A program made the position numbers and the translations under genes. A DNA stretch of 64,000 nucleotides from CAYSYY01 sp964576115 [NCBI: uncultured Gemmatimonadota bacterium] (lineage in GTDB: Bacteria; Blakebacterota; Blakebacteria; Blakebacterales), in assembly GCA_964576115.1 (NCBI GenBank), contig CAZNUA010000001.1:94497-158496 (forward strand), written 5' to 3'. The notes under the pieces are model-generated. The model saw only the letters and a program-made list of their open reading frames with translations. It was not told the DNA's origin and searched no databases. This document shows positions 34,920 through 43,684 of this stretch, one piece after another (within the stretch, counting starts at the first letter, position 1; every line of letters begins with the position of its first letter).

Positions 34920-36347
34920 TTACCGGCCCTCCGCACGCGGCAGCGGTGTCTGGATGTCGGCCAGGATGTAGGCCATGACCGCCATGGCGGCGGTGCCGTC
35001 GGCCAGCAGCACGGGATCGATGTTCTCGACCACATCCTCGGCGGAGTGATGGTAATCGAAGTAACGGCTCACGTCGGGCCAGAGCGCGAGCACGGGCACC
35101 CCCTCGGTACCCAGCGGACCGATATCGGGTCCCCCTCCGCCGATTCGCAGCTCGGTCGCTCCGATCGGCTCGAGCAGGCTCAGAATGGACCGGAGGACGG
35201 CGTAGCCTGATTCGGTCGTCCCTCCGGCACTGAAACCTATCAGGGGGCCGGCTCCGGCATCGGACTCGATCGCCGCCACATGGTCGTGAACCTGTCCGGC
35301 ATGCCGGCGGGCATACCCGTTGCCGCCGTTGAGCTCACCCATTTCCTCGGCTGCAAAGAGGACCACCCGGATTGTCCGACGGGGTCGCAGGTCGAGAGCC
35401 AGGAGCAGGCGGGCCGCCTCCATGGCCTGGATGCAGCCGGCGGCGTCGTCGTGGGCTCCCGTTCCCAGATCCCACGAATCGAGGTGTCCGCCGATCACGA
35501 CCACCTCGTCGGGCCGCTCCCGTCCGACGAGTTCCCCGATGACATTGGCGCCGTTCACGTGAGGCATCGTCCGGGCCCCGAGCCGGAGGCGGACGCGGAC
35601 CCGCCGGCCGGCGTCGCAGAGCCGGGCCAGAGCACCGGCGTCGGCCATGGTCAAGGCCGCGGCCGGGATGGGCGGCACGCCGTCGACATACTGCATTACC
35701 CCGGTATGGAGATTGGCCGCCGGCCCCGTGCCCACACTGCGCACCAGGCAGGCCACCGCCCCCTTGCGGGCCGCCGCCGCCGGACCCCCGCTGCGGTAGG
35801 CGACCGCCTCGCCGTAGCCGGCCATCGAACGGTCGGTCCGGCGCATGGGGACGTTGAAGAGCACGATCCGGCCCCGGACCTCCGCATCGGGCAGAGCCTC
35901 GAGTTCGTCGAAACTGGTCACCATCACGACGTCGGCTTCCAGCCCGCCGGGCGGGGTGCCGATGCTCCCGCCCAGGGTGGTCAGCCCGAGCGGGCGCCGG
36001 GCGGGGCGAATCAGAGAGGCTTCTTCATCCCCCCGGATCCAGTGCGGTACCAGCACCGGTTCGCTCCGAACGTTCTCGAGCCCGTCGGACCGCATGGTCT
36101 CCAGAGCCCATTCGCGCGAGGCCCGGTCACCGGCCGAGCCTGAAAGGCGGGGCCCGATCCCGTCGCAGAGGGCCACCAGCTTGTCCCACTGCCGCCCCTG
36201 CTCGCGGACCGCAGTCAGAATGCGGCGGGCATCGCTGCGATAGTGCACAGCGATATCGGACTGGGCCGTCAGCGGCAGGGGGCGGACGGGCAGCAGGAGA
36301 CAGGCCGCTCCCGCCGCGACGATCACCCTGGGTACGTATGCTTTCAT
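34920..36347 (-). CDS. M28-family carboxypeptidase Q-like peptidase with PA domain
   Basis: A 475-aa exported metallopeptidase with a signal peptide ending near PLTAQ. The order is an N-terminal M28 segment (GIGPRLSGS), a protease-associated domain, then the zinc core: GGHLDSWDLGTGAHDDAAG, FAAEEMGELNG (catalytic Glu pair) and the late YFDYHHSAEDV. This is the plasma glutamate carboxypeptidase (CPQ) subfamily, distinct from the M28 lipoprotein at 8812. No lipobox was seen, so it is probably soluble in the periplasm. It lies 25 bp after the DMT permease, which could carry peptidase products. Confidence 0.9.
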   Translation of the reverse strand: MKAYVPRVIVAAGAACLLLPVRPLPLTAQSDIAVHYRSDARRILTAVREQGRQWDKLVALCDGIGPRLSGSAGDRASREWALETMRSDGLENVRSEPVLVPHWIRGDEEASLIRPARRPLGLTTLGGSIGTPPGGLEADVVMVTSFDELEALPDAEVRGRIVLFNVPMRRTDRSMAGYGEAVAYRSGGPAAAARKGAVACLVRSVGTGPAANLHTGVMQYVDGVPPIPAAALTMADAGALARLCDAGRRVRVRLRLGARTMPHVNGANVIGELVGRERPDEVVVIGGHLDSWDLGTGAHDDAAGCIQAMEAARLLLALDLRPRRTIRVVLFAAEEMGELNGGNGYARRHAGQVHDHVAAIESDAGAGPLIGFSAGGTTESGYAVLRSILSLLEPIGATELRIGGGGPDIGPLGTEGVPVLALWPDVSRYFDYHHSAEDVVENIDPVLLADGTAAMAVMAYILADIQTPLPRAEGR

Positions 36348-36372
36348 CTCGTCCTCCCGATGTATCGGGGAG

Positions 36373-37260
36373 CTATAGAGTCGGCTGCGCCGGACGGCGC
36401 CCCATCATGATGGTGCTGAGCACGATCACCACTGCCCCGGCGATACTCAGCAGGTTGGGAATTTCGGCGAAGAAGAACACTCCCCAGAGAGCTGCGAATA
36501 CGATCTGCACGTAGCCGACCGGGGCGGCCCGTCCGGCCCGCTCGAGCTTCAGAGCCCGAGTCAGGTAGATCTGTCCGAAATGGGTGAAGACCCCCAGGCC
36601 GATCAGCATCAGCCACTCCATCGGGGTGGGCATAACGAACTCGATCGCCAGCAGGGGCAGGGCCCCGAGAGTGCTCACCAGCGAGAAGTAGAAGATGATG
36701 ACCAGGGATTCTTCGGTGTGCCCGAGCCTCCGGATCGTCACCCAGGCGGCGGCGCTCATCAGGGCTCCTCCCAGACCGATCGTGACCGCCACCTGATCGA
36801 GACCGCTCCCCAGACCGCCGAACAGCGCGGTCGGTTGAGCCACCAGCATCACCCCGGCCAGGCTGATTCCGATCAACACTCCCTGCCGCACCGAAAAGTG
36901 CTCGGCCAGGAAGATGACCGCCAGCAGGGCGGTGAAGACAGCATTGGTAAACATGATCGTGGTGGCGTCGCTCAGAGGCAGGTGGACGATCGAGTAGTAA
37001 AAAAAATTCAGGGCGACGAAACCGAAAACCCCGCGGGCGATGAGCAGGCCACGATGATTGCCCCAGGTCGGAATGCCCTGGCGCCGGATCAGGACGGTAC
37101 AGATGATGAGCATCACCAGGGAGCGGAAAAAAACCATTTCCCAGGTGGGCAGATGCCGACCGGCCATCTTGACCATCAGGCTCATCAGACTGAAAAAGAA
37201 AGCGGCGCCCACCATGTGGCGCTGACCGGGGGAGAGAGCGGGTAGACGAAAACCAGGCAT
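36373..37260 (-). CDS. EamA/DMT-family permease
   Basis: A 295-aa inner-membrane protein with about ten hydrophobic segments in two EamA repeats. Each repeat carries the family pattern, for example FFRSLVMLI in the first and GRAAPVGYVQIVFAALWG in the second. The drug/metabolite transporter superfamily exports or imports amino acids, nucleotides and similar metabolites; the substrate is not evident. The start is taken at 37260 (MPGFRLP), where the homologous region begins, although its ribosome site is weak and a longer start cannot be excluded. It leads a leftward operon with the M28 and EgtC-like genes. Confidence 0.85.
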   Translation of the reverse strand: MPGFRLPALSPGQRHMVGAAFFFSLMSLMVKMAGRHLPTWEMVFFRSLVMLIICTVLIRRQGIPTWGNHRGLLIARGVFGFVALNFFYYSIVHLPLSDATTIMFTNAVFTALLAVIFLAEHFSVRQGVLIGISLAGVMLVAQPTALFGGLGSGLDQVAVTIGLGGALMSAAAWVTIRRLGHTEESLVIIFYFSLVSTLGALPLLAIEFVMPTPMEWLMLIGLGVFTHFGQIYLTRALKLERAGRAAPVGYVQIVFAALWGVFFFAEIPNLLSIAGAVVIVLSTIMMGRRPAQPTL

Positions 37261-37408
37261 GGAGCCAAACAACTTCCCCCGGCGACCGCCGTCAGCCTCT
37301 TTTTCGCCCCGCCCGATCCGAATGCACCTGGAGTGCTTCCCGCAGTCGGTATACATTCCCCCTCGACCGCCGCCGCAACCCGTCGCCCGCTGCCGGAAAG
37401 GATGGCAT

Positions 37409-38839
37409 ATGCCGGAAAGTCCAACCTGCCCTGCGACGTCCACCCGGTTCGTCGCCGCCGGATGCTGTCTCGCTCTGTTCGGATTGCTTACTCTTTCTGG
37501 TTGCAGCCGCACGGACGGCGAGTCTGCCCGGTGGCGCGAAACTGCTCTGGCCGGTCTGGAATGGCTCGCCGCCGCCGCGGTGCCCGGTCCGGCCGGGTCG
37601 CTCTACCCCGACGTGCCCGGCGACAGCCTTGGGATCCCCACCAATCCCGACCTCTACCACGGCCAGGCCGGCCGGGTCTTCGGGCTGCTTCAGGCTGCGG
37701 CCGCGCTCGGGGATGATCTGTGGCGTGAGCGGGCCCTGGCCGCCATGAACGCCCTCGAGGCCCTGACCGGCACCGCCCGGTCGACCGGCGTCCCGGGAGC
37801 CGGGCTCTACACCGGCCTGGCCGGTTCGGGAGCCGCCCTGCTGGCCGGCGCCCGCCTGTTTCCCGATCAGCCCCGATTCGCCGAAGCGGGGCTGGCCCTG
37901 GCCGACGAGATTCTCGACTCGGTCCGCCCGGCCGGAACCGGGGCGACCTGGAGCGGGGGGAGCGATATCATCAGCGGAACGGCCGGGACCGGGCTCTTCC
38001 TGCTCGAAGCCTGGCGTTTCTCCAGCCGGGAACGTTATCTGGACGGCGCTCGCGAAGCGGCCGACTGGCTCCTCTCGGTCGCCCAACGCCGCGAGGATAT
38101 GCTCTTCTGGCCGGTCGGCGGTGCGACCGGGATGCACTATCCCAACTTCGCCCACGGCACCAGCGGGGTCTGTTTCTTTCTCGGCGAGCTGGCCACAGCC
38201 CTCGGATCCGAAGTCGAGAACTACCTCACCGCCCGCCGGGCGGGACTGGCCTGGCTGACCGCGCACGGTTCGGCCGGCGGGAGCGTGGTCTTTCATCACG
38301 AAGAAGGGGGTGAAGATCTGCAGTACGTCGGCTGGTGCCACGGTCCGGCCGGAACCGCACGCGCGTTCCTGCAGGAACGGGCACTGCCCGGCAGTCCGGC
38401 CGGTGCACCGGTCCCCGCTCCGGCCCTGGCCGGTGCCGACTGGCTCGTGACCGAGGTCGGAGCCGAACCGGGCGAGAGCCCATCCGGGTACTGGAACAAC
38501 GTCAGCGTCTGCTGCGGCACCTCCGGCATTCTGCTGGCCATGCTCGACGTCTATCTCGAGACGGGTCAGGAGCGTTATCTCGAACACGCCCGGGCCTGCG
38601 GGCGCGTTCTGTGCCGGTGGGCGGTGACCGAAGGTGCGGGAGTGAAATGGCCGCAGGCCGAGCACCGCGTGCGGCCCGATTTCATCCAGGCCCAGACGGG
38701 ATACATGCAGGGCGCAGCCGGCATCGCCGCCGCCCTGCTGCGGCTCTGGCTGGTCGAAACCGGACACCCGGAGCGTTTCGTGCGCCTGCCCGACGAATAT
38801 CGCGGCACCCCGGGACGCGGGACCGGAGAGGGGTCATGA
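37409..38839 (+). CDS. Exported LanC-like lipoprotein
   Basis: A 476-aa lanthionine-synthetase-C-like protein of the double alpha-barrel fold. Repeated Gly-rich motifs are visible: YHGQAGR, GTAGTG, HGTSGV, WCHGPAGT, CCGTSGI and QGAAGI. The zinc ligands of LanC are Cys, Cys and His; here Cys310 (WCHG) and Cys368 are kept, but the usual His after the second Cys is Cys369, and His311 follows the first Cys. Unusually it begins with a signal peptide and lipobox TLSGC (Cys32), so it is exported and lipid-anchored. AAAGGA lies 7 bases before the ATG. It overlaps the nitrilase gene by 4 bp. LanC and LanCL are normally cytosolic, so its substrate is unclear. Confidence 0.82.
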   Translation: MPESPTCPATSTRFVAAGCCLALFGLLTLSGCSRTDGESARWRETALAGLEWLAAAAVPGPAGSLYPDVPGDSLGIPTNPDLYHGQAGRVFGLLQAAAALGDDLWRERALAAMNALEALTGTARSTGVPGAGLYTGLAGSGAALLAGARLFPDQPRFAEAGLALADEILDSVRPAGTGATWSGGSDIISGTAGTGLFLLEAWRFSSRERYLDGAREAADWLLSVAQRREDMLFWPVGGATGMHYPNFAHGTSGVCFFLGELATALGSEVENYLTARRAGLAWLTAHGSAGGSVVFHHEEGGEDLQYVGWCHGPAGTARAFLQERALPGSPAGAPVPAPALAGADWLVTEVGAEPGESPSGYWNNVSVCCGTSGILLAMLDVYLETGQERYLEHARACGRVLCRWAVTEGAGVKWPQAEHRVRPDFIQAQTGYMQGAAGIAAALLRLWLVETGHPERFVRLPDEYRGTPGRGTGEGS

Positions 38840-39609
38840 GAGTTACGATCTGCGAACTGCCCGACGAGAGCGGCGCCTTTGCCGACGCCTGGACCGACCT
38901 CGTCTCGCACGTACAGGCCGAAGCGAGCGAACTGGTCCTGCTGCCCGAGATGCCTTTTCACCCCTGGCTCCCGGCCCGGCGCGAGGTCGATCCCGAGCTC
39001 TGGGCCGCGGCCGTGGCGGCTCACGACCGGTGGCAGGAGCGACTGGAGCAGCTCGCACCCGCCGTCGGACTCGGTTCCCGCCCCATCGAGCGGCAGGGTC
39101 ACCGCTTCAATGAAGGCTTTGTGTACGAACCCGGTACGGGGTACCGGGGAGTGCACCTGAAGAGTTATCTCCCCGACGAACCCGGTTTCTGGGAGGCCAG
39201 CTGGTACGAGCGAGGCCCGGGCGAGTTCGCGGTTACGAGCGCCGGTCGGGCCCGGATCGGTTTTCAGATCTGTACCGATCTCTGGTTTCCCGCACACGCC
39301 CGCACCATGGGACAGGCGGGGGCGCAGATCATTGCCGTACCCCGGGCTACACCTGTCGCGACGGTGCCCAAATGGCTGACCGGAGGAGCCGTGGCGGCGG
39401 TCGTGTCGGGCGCTTTTACCATCTCTTCCAACCGGGTGGCTCCAGCCGGTGGAGAGGTCGATCTGGGCGGGGTCGGCTGGGTCTGCGATCCCGAGGGGGT
39501 GATTCTGGCGATCACCTCTCCCGAACTGCCCGTCCTGACCATCGATCTGCCCCTCGAGGAGGCCGATGCGGCCAAAAGCACCTACCCGCGCTACGTGCCC
39601 GACCTGTGA
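38836..39609 (+). CDS. Carbon-nitrogen hydrolase (nitrilase superfamily)
   Basis: A 257-aa cytoplasmic amidase-like enzyme. The catalytic triad is complete: Glu38 (LLPEMPF), Lys109 (HLKSYLPDEPG) and Cys146 (QICTDLWFP). The second glutamate region (YERG) is also present. It hydrolyses amides, nitriles or carbamoyl groups in relatives; the natural substrate is unknown. The ATG overlaps the LanC-like stop (ATGA), indicating translational coupling, and the NhaC antiporter follows 42 bp later. The cytosolic location differs from the exported partner, which suggests that a product crosses the membrane between them. Confidence 0.9.
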   Translation: MRVTICELPDESGAFADAWTDLVSHVQAEASELVLLPEMPFHPWLPARREVDPELWAAAVAAHDRWQERLEQLAPAVGLGSRPIERQGHRFNEGFVYEPGTGYRGVHLKSYLPDEPGFWEASWYERGPGEFAVTSAGRARIGFQICTDLWFPAHARTMGQAGAQIIAVPRATPVATVPKWLTGGAVAAVVSGAFTISSNRVAPAGGEVDLGGVGWVCDPEGVILAITSPELPVLTIDLPLEEADAAKSTYPRYVPDL

Positions 39610-39651
39610 ATCCGATCCATCCGGCCGCGGCCGGGTGTGAAGGAGGCTGTT

Positions 39652-41112
39652 GTGAGCGATATCCCCCGCAAGCCGACCCTGGCGATCTCGCTGGTTCCGG
39701 TCATTCTGCTCATCGTCATGCTCTTCTACACCATCGCCATTCTCGACGGCTCGGGTCACATCCCTCTGATCTTCGGCGCAATCATCGCCGCGGCTATCGC
39801 TGGCTGGGTACTGAAGATGCCCTACAAGGACATCCTGGCCGGAATGACGCAGGGGATCGAAACGGCCCTGCCCGCCATTCTCATCCTGGTCATCGTGGGC
39901 CTGCTGATCGGGGTCTGGATCGCCAGCGGGGTGGTCCCGATCATGATCTACTACGGCTTGAAGATCCTGGCGCCCGGATACTTTCTGGTGGCCACCGCCC
40001 TGATCTGCGCCCTGATCAGTCTGGCCACCGGATCGTCCTGGTCCACTGCGGCCACGGTGGGGCTAGCCATGATGGGGGTGGGCCAGGCGCTGGGGATCAA
40101 TCCGGGCATGACCGCCGGGGCGGTCATCTCCGGATCCTATTTCGGCGACAAGATGAGCCCGCTGTCCGATACCACCAATCTGGCCCCGGCCGTGGCCGGC
40201 ACCACCCTCTTCACCCACATCCGCCACATGGTCTACACCACCCTGCCGGCGCTGATCATCGCCCTGATTCTTTACACCATCATCGGCCTGCTCACCCCCA
40301 CCTCCGGTTCGGTCGAGACCGCCGAATACACGCAGATGCTCACCACCCTGAAGTCCTCTTTCAACCTCAGTCCCTGGCTCCTGCTGGCTCCGGCGGCGGT
40401 GCTCTGGCTGGTGTGGAAAAAGACCCCCGCCCTGCCCGCGCTGATCATCGGGGTGCTGGTCGGCGCCGTACTTCTGCTTCTGTTTCAGAGACAGAGTTTC
40501 ACCGGCCAGCCGGGAGGGGGCATCGGCGCCCTGCTCAACTCCCTGTACAGCGGGTATGAAAGCACAACCGGAGTGACTGCGGTCGACGAACTGCTCACCC
40601 GCGGCGGCCTGATCTACATGCTCGACACCATCGCCCTGATCATCGTCGCTCTGGCCTTCGGGGGGATCATGGAGGCGTCGGGCATGCTCGAAGCGATCGC
40701 CGCGGCGGTGCTCAAGCTGGCCCGTTCGACCGGCACCCTCATCACGGCCACGATCGTGAGCTGCTTCGCCATGAACGCCCTGGCCAGCGATCAGTACCTG
40801 GCCATCATCGTGCCCGGCCGGATGTACCGGAACGCCTTCTTCCGGCGCGGCCTGCACCCCAAGAACCTTTCCCGCGCGCTCGAGGATTCGGCCACCCTGA
40901 CCTCGTCGCTGATTCCGTGGAACACCTGCGGGGCCTACATGTCGGGCGTTCTGGGGGTGAGCGCCTTCACCTACCTGCCCTTTGCCTTCCTCAACCTGTT
41001 CTCGCCGCTGATTTCGATCTTCTACGGCTTCACCGGGATCACCATCCAGAAACTCGAGGACGATCCCGAGACGGTCGTCGGGGCGCCGGAGCTAACCGGC
41101 CGGACAGAGTAA
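39652..41112 (+). CDS. NhaC-family Na+/H+ (or substrate/Na+) antiporter
   Basis: A 486-aa inner-membrane transporter with about 11 or 12 hydrophobic segments. NhaC-family motifs include TGSSWSTAATVGLAMMG, GSYFGDKMSPLSDTTNLA and, later, NALASDQYLAIIVPGRMY plus LIPWNTCGAYMSG. The family includes Na+/H+, malate/lactate and ornithine antiporters, so it could move an organic acid made or cleaved by the upstream pair. The GTG at 39652 is chosen because AAGGAGG lies 6 bases upstream. It is third in the LanC-like operon. The intact Ser/Asp-rich transport motifs suggest it is functional. Confidence 0.9.
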   Translation: MSDIPRKPTLAISLVPVILLIVMLFYTIAILDGSGHIPLIFGAIIAAAIAGWVLKMPYKDILAGMTQGIETALPAILILVIVGLLIGVWIASGVVPIMIYYGLKILAPGYFLVATALICALISLATGSSWSTAATVGLAMMGVGQALGINPGMTAGAVISGSYFGDKMSPLSDTTNLAPAVAGTTLFTHIRHMVYTTLPALIIALILYTIIGLLTPTSGSVETAEYTQMLTTLKSSFNLSPWLLLAPAAVLWLVWKKTPALPALIIGVLVGAVLLLLFQRQSFTGQPGGGIGALLNSLYSGYESTTGVTAVDELLTRGGLIYMLDTIALIIVALAFGGIMEASGMLEAIAAAVLKLARSTGTLITATIVSCFAMNALASDQYLAIIVPGRMYRNAFFRRGLHPKNLSRALEDSATLTSSLIPWNTCGAYMSGVLGVSAFTYLPFAFLNLFSPLISIFYGFTGITIQKLEDDPETVVGAPELTGRTE

Positions 41113-41142
41113 CGCCGATCCGCCCGGATCCCCCGGATGCGA

Positions 41143-41787
41143 TCAGACGCTCTTTTTCCTCATCAGGATGATTCCGACCGCTGAGCCGAGCAGGGCCACG
41201 ATGAGCAGGACGACGAGCAGGGTGATCGTGCCGTTCTTGGACGCGATCGTCTCGTCGAGCTGAGACTGCAAGCCGTTACGCTCGGTCTCGAGAGCGGATA
41301 TCTGCGCGCGCAGATCGGTGATGGTGCCGTTCAGAGCGCGGACCTGCTCCTGAAAGGTCTGGGTCCGATCTTCGAGCTCGGTAATGCGGTTTTGCCGGGC
41401 TGCAAGCCGGCGGCGCAGCCCGGCCATCTCGCTCTCGAGTTCGGAAGCCGACTCTTCGGCCGCAGCCGTGGTCTCCTGCTCGGTCGTGAGTTCGGACCGC
41501 AAATCGTCCCGCTCCGATTCGAGCGTCGCGATGCGATTCCGCAGATCGTTCACGGAGTCCTCGAGATCCCTCTTCTCCGACTGCAGGGTTCCGATCCGGT
41601 CACGGGCTCCTGAGAGCTGCTGCTCGAGATCACCTACCTGTTGCTGCAGGGACACGAGTTCCTGGCTGGCCGCCTCCACCTGCTGCTGTTGCTCCTCGAG
41701 CTGCGCACTGGAGGCACAACCGGCAGCAAGGAATAAAGCTGAGATCGTGGCAATCCACAGCGAGGCCCGGCGTCTGGTCTGGTGCAT
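41143..41787 (-). CDS. Coiled-coil lipoprotein with C-terminal membrane helix
   Basis: A 214-aa protein with two anchors. The N-terminal signal ends in lipobox LAAGC (Cys24). Residues 30-185 are Glu/Gln/Arg/Leu-rich heptads (for example LEEQQQQVEAASQEL), a continuous coiled coil. Residues 189-208 form a hydrophobic helix followed by MRKKSV. GGGGGGAG precedes the ATG at 41787. A lipid anchor plus a C-terminal helix could link two membranes across the periplasm, or the C-terminal helix could sit in the same membrane. No family is recognised. It is downstream of pepF after 118 bp. Confidence 0.75.
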   Translation of the reverse strand: MHQTRRRASLWIATISALFLAAGCASSAQLEEQQQQVEAASQELVSLQQQVGDLEQQLSGARDRIGTLQSEKRDLEDSVNDLRNRIATLESERDDLRSELTTEQETTAAAEESASELESEMAGLRRRLAARQNRITELEDRTQTFQEQVRALNGTITDLRAQISALETERNGLQSQLDETIASKNGTITLLVVLLIVALLGSAVGIILMRKKSV

Positions 41788-41905
41788 GATTGTCTCCCCC
41801 CTGAAATCGGCGACCGGGTACAGTTCTGACAATGACTGATACAACAACAGCCGACCGGTTCTTCACAAGGCAATACCGTCGCCGATTGTTCTGCCGGTCA
41901 GCGTG

Positions 41906-43669
41906 TCATTCGAGTTCGTCGATCAAGCCGGCGACGACATCGAAGCCTCCCTGCCAGAAGGCCGGATCGGTCATGTCGACCCCGACCTCGGCCAGGATCT
42001 CGGCCGGGCGGGCGGAACCGCCGTGGGCCAGCAGACGCAGGTACGCGGGAACGAAGGTCTGGCCCTCTTCGCGGTAACGGCGGTACAGGCTCAGGACCAG
42101 GAGCTGGCCGAAGCTGTACGCGTAGCAGTAAAAGGGTGTGGAATACAGGTGGGGAATGGTGACCCATTCCCAGGCGAAGTCCTCGTTGACCTCGACGCTC
42201 GATCCGAACTGCTCGTGCAGGTTCTCCAGGTAGAGACCGTTGAGCTCTTCGGGAGAACGTCCCGCCATGACAGCTTCGTGGGCCGCGATCTCGAAGAGCA
42301 CGAAGAAGGCCTGACGCAGCACGGTGGCGTAGACATCGTCGAGGGCCCCGGCCAGGATCTCGCGGCGCACCGCCGGATCGCTTTCGCGCTCGAGCAGGCT
42401 GTCGACCACCAGCATTTCACCGAAGACCGAGGCCGTTTCGGCCAGGGGCAGGGTGGGATGCTGGACCAGAACCGAATGGTCGGCGGCCAGCATGCTGTGC
42501 ACGGCGTGGCCGAGCTCGTGGGCCAGGGTGGCCACATCGCGTACTTCCCCGGCATAGTTGGAGAGCACCCAGGGAGTGTGTTCGGGCAGAACGGTCATGC
42601 AGAAGGCGCCCCCCCGCTTCCCCGGCCGGATTTCCGAATCGATGTGATCGTCGGCGAAGACGCGTTCGGCCAGTTCGGCGAAACGGGGCTCGAAATCCCG
42701 GAAGGTGCCGAGCACCAGTTCGACCCCTTCGGAGTAGGGAACGGTCCGTTCCGAAACCGCCACCGGGGCGTAGAGGTCGTAGCGGCGCAGGATCGGCCGG
42801 CCGAGCCAGCCGGCTTTGAGCGTGAAGTAGCGCTGGAACAGTCCGGTGTTGGCCCGGGTGACGTCGAGCAGGGTTTCAACGGCGGAATCGGGGATGTCGT
42901 TGGACAGGTTGCGGACCGCCAGAGGAGAGTCGAAACCCCGCAGCTCGATGTTTTCCGAACGCCAGTCGCGCACCCGGTTGGCGTAGATCTGGGCCAGAAG
43001 GGGAGCTTCGCGGTGGTAGATCCGGTGCAGTTCGGTATAGGCGGCCTGGCGGAGTTCGGACGAGGGACTGCGCACATACTTCATCAGCGCATCCCGGGTC
43101 AGGGTTCGGGACTCGCCGTCGACTTCGAGGGTGAACTCCAGCCGGTTTGTGATCATGGAATACAGAGTCAGCAGGGCGTCGATCCCCTCGGCGTCCTTGA
43201 GGTTGATGAGCTGTTCGCGGGCCTCGTCGAGCGTATAGGGTGCGAAGCGGCGCAGATCGGCCAGGAAGTGACGCTCGTCCCCGGCGGCGTCACCGTCGGG
43301 CACGAGACGCCCGGCCGCCTCTTCATCAAGCGCCTTCCACCAGAGGCTGAAGAACAGGATCCGGTTGCCGAGACCGGTGAGTTCGTGCCGAACGCGGTTG
43401 CGCAGGGTCAGGGCCGCCTCGGACTGTGTGTCCTCGGAAAAACGGAGCGAAGCGTAGGCCGAGAGCACCTGCATCTTCCGTACCAGTTCCTCGTACTCGC
43501 GCAGGATGGTTCCGAACGTGCCGGAGGAGATTTCGGGAGTCAGCTCCCGCCGTCGGGCTTCGAAAGCCCCGACCGCGGCGTGCAGATCCTCGATCCGTTC
43601 GGTCAGGGCGGCCCCGGTTTCGTCGGGGAGAAGGTCGCTCAGGGTCCAGCGGCCGATATCGTAGGCCAT
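41906..43669 (-). CDS. pepF: Oligoendopeptidase F (M3B metallopeptidase)
   Basis: A 587-aa cytoplasmic zinc peptidase cleaving short oligopeptides. The metal site HELGHAVH (His-Glu-x-x-His) is near residue 383, followed by PLAETASVFGEML, which carries the third zinc ligand. C-terminal FYCYAYSFGQLL contains the conserved Tyr motif of PepF. The length is normal. AAGGAG lies 11 bases before the ATG. It is 15 bp downstream of the acyl-CoA synthetase. No signal peptide is present, in contrast to the exported peptidases in this window. Confidence 0.94.
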   Translation of the reverse strand: MAYDIGRWTLSDLLPDETGAALTERIEDLHAAVGAFEARRRELTPEISSGTFGTILREYEELVRKMQVLSAYASLRFSEDTQSEAALTLRNRVRHELTGLGNRILFFSLWWKALDEEAAGRLVPDGDAAGDERHFLADLRRFAPYTLDEAREQLINLKDAEGIDALLTLYSMITNRLEFTLEVDGESRTLTRDALMKYVRSPSSELRQAAYTELHRIYHREAPLLAQIYANRVRDWRSENIELRGFDSPLAVRNLSNDIPDSAVETLLDVTRANTGLFQRYFTLKAGWLGRPILRRYDLYAPVAVSERTVPYSEGVELVLGTFRDFEPRFAELAERVFADDHIDSEIRPGKRGGAFCMTVLPEHTPWVLSNYAGEVRDVATLAHELGHAVHSMLAADHSVLVQHPTLPLAETASVFGEMLVVDSLLERESDPAVRREILAGALDDVYATVLRQAFFVLFEIAAHEAVMAGRSPEELNGLYLENLHEQFGSSVEVNEDFAWEWVTIPHLYSTPFYCYAYSFGQLLVLSLYRRYREEGQTFVPAYLRLLAHGGSARPAEILAEVGVDMTDPAFWQGGFDVVAGLIDELE

Positions 43670-43684
43670 GAATACACAACTCCT

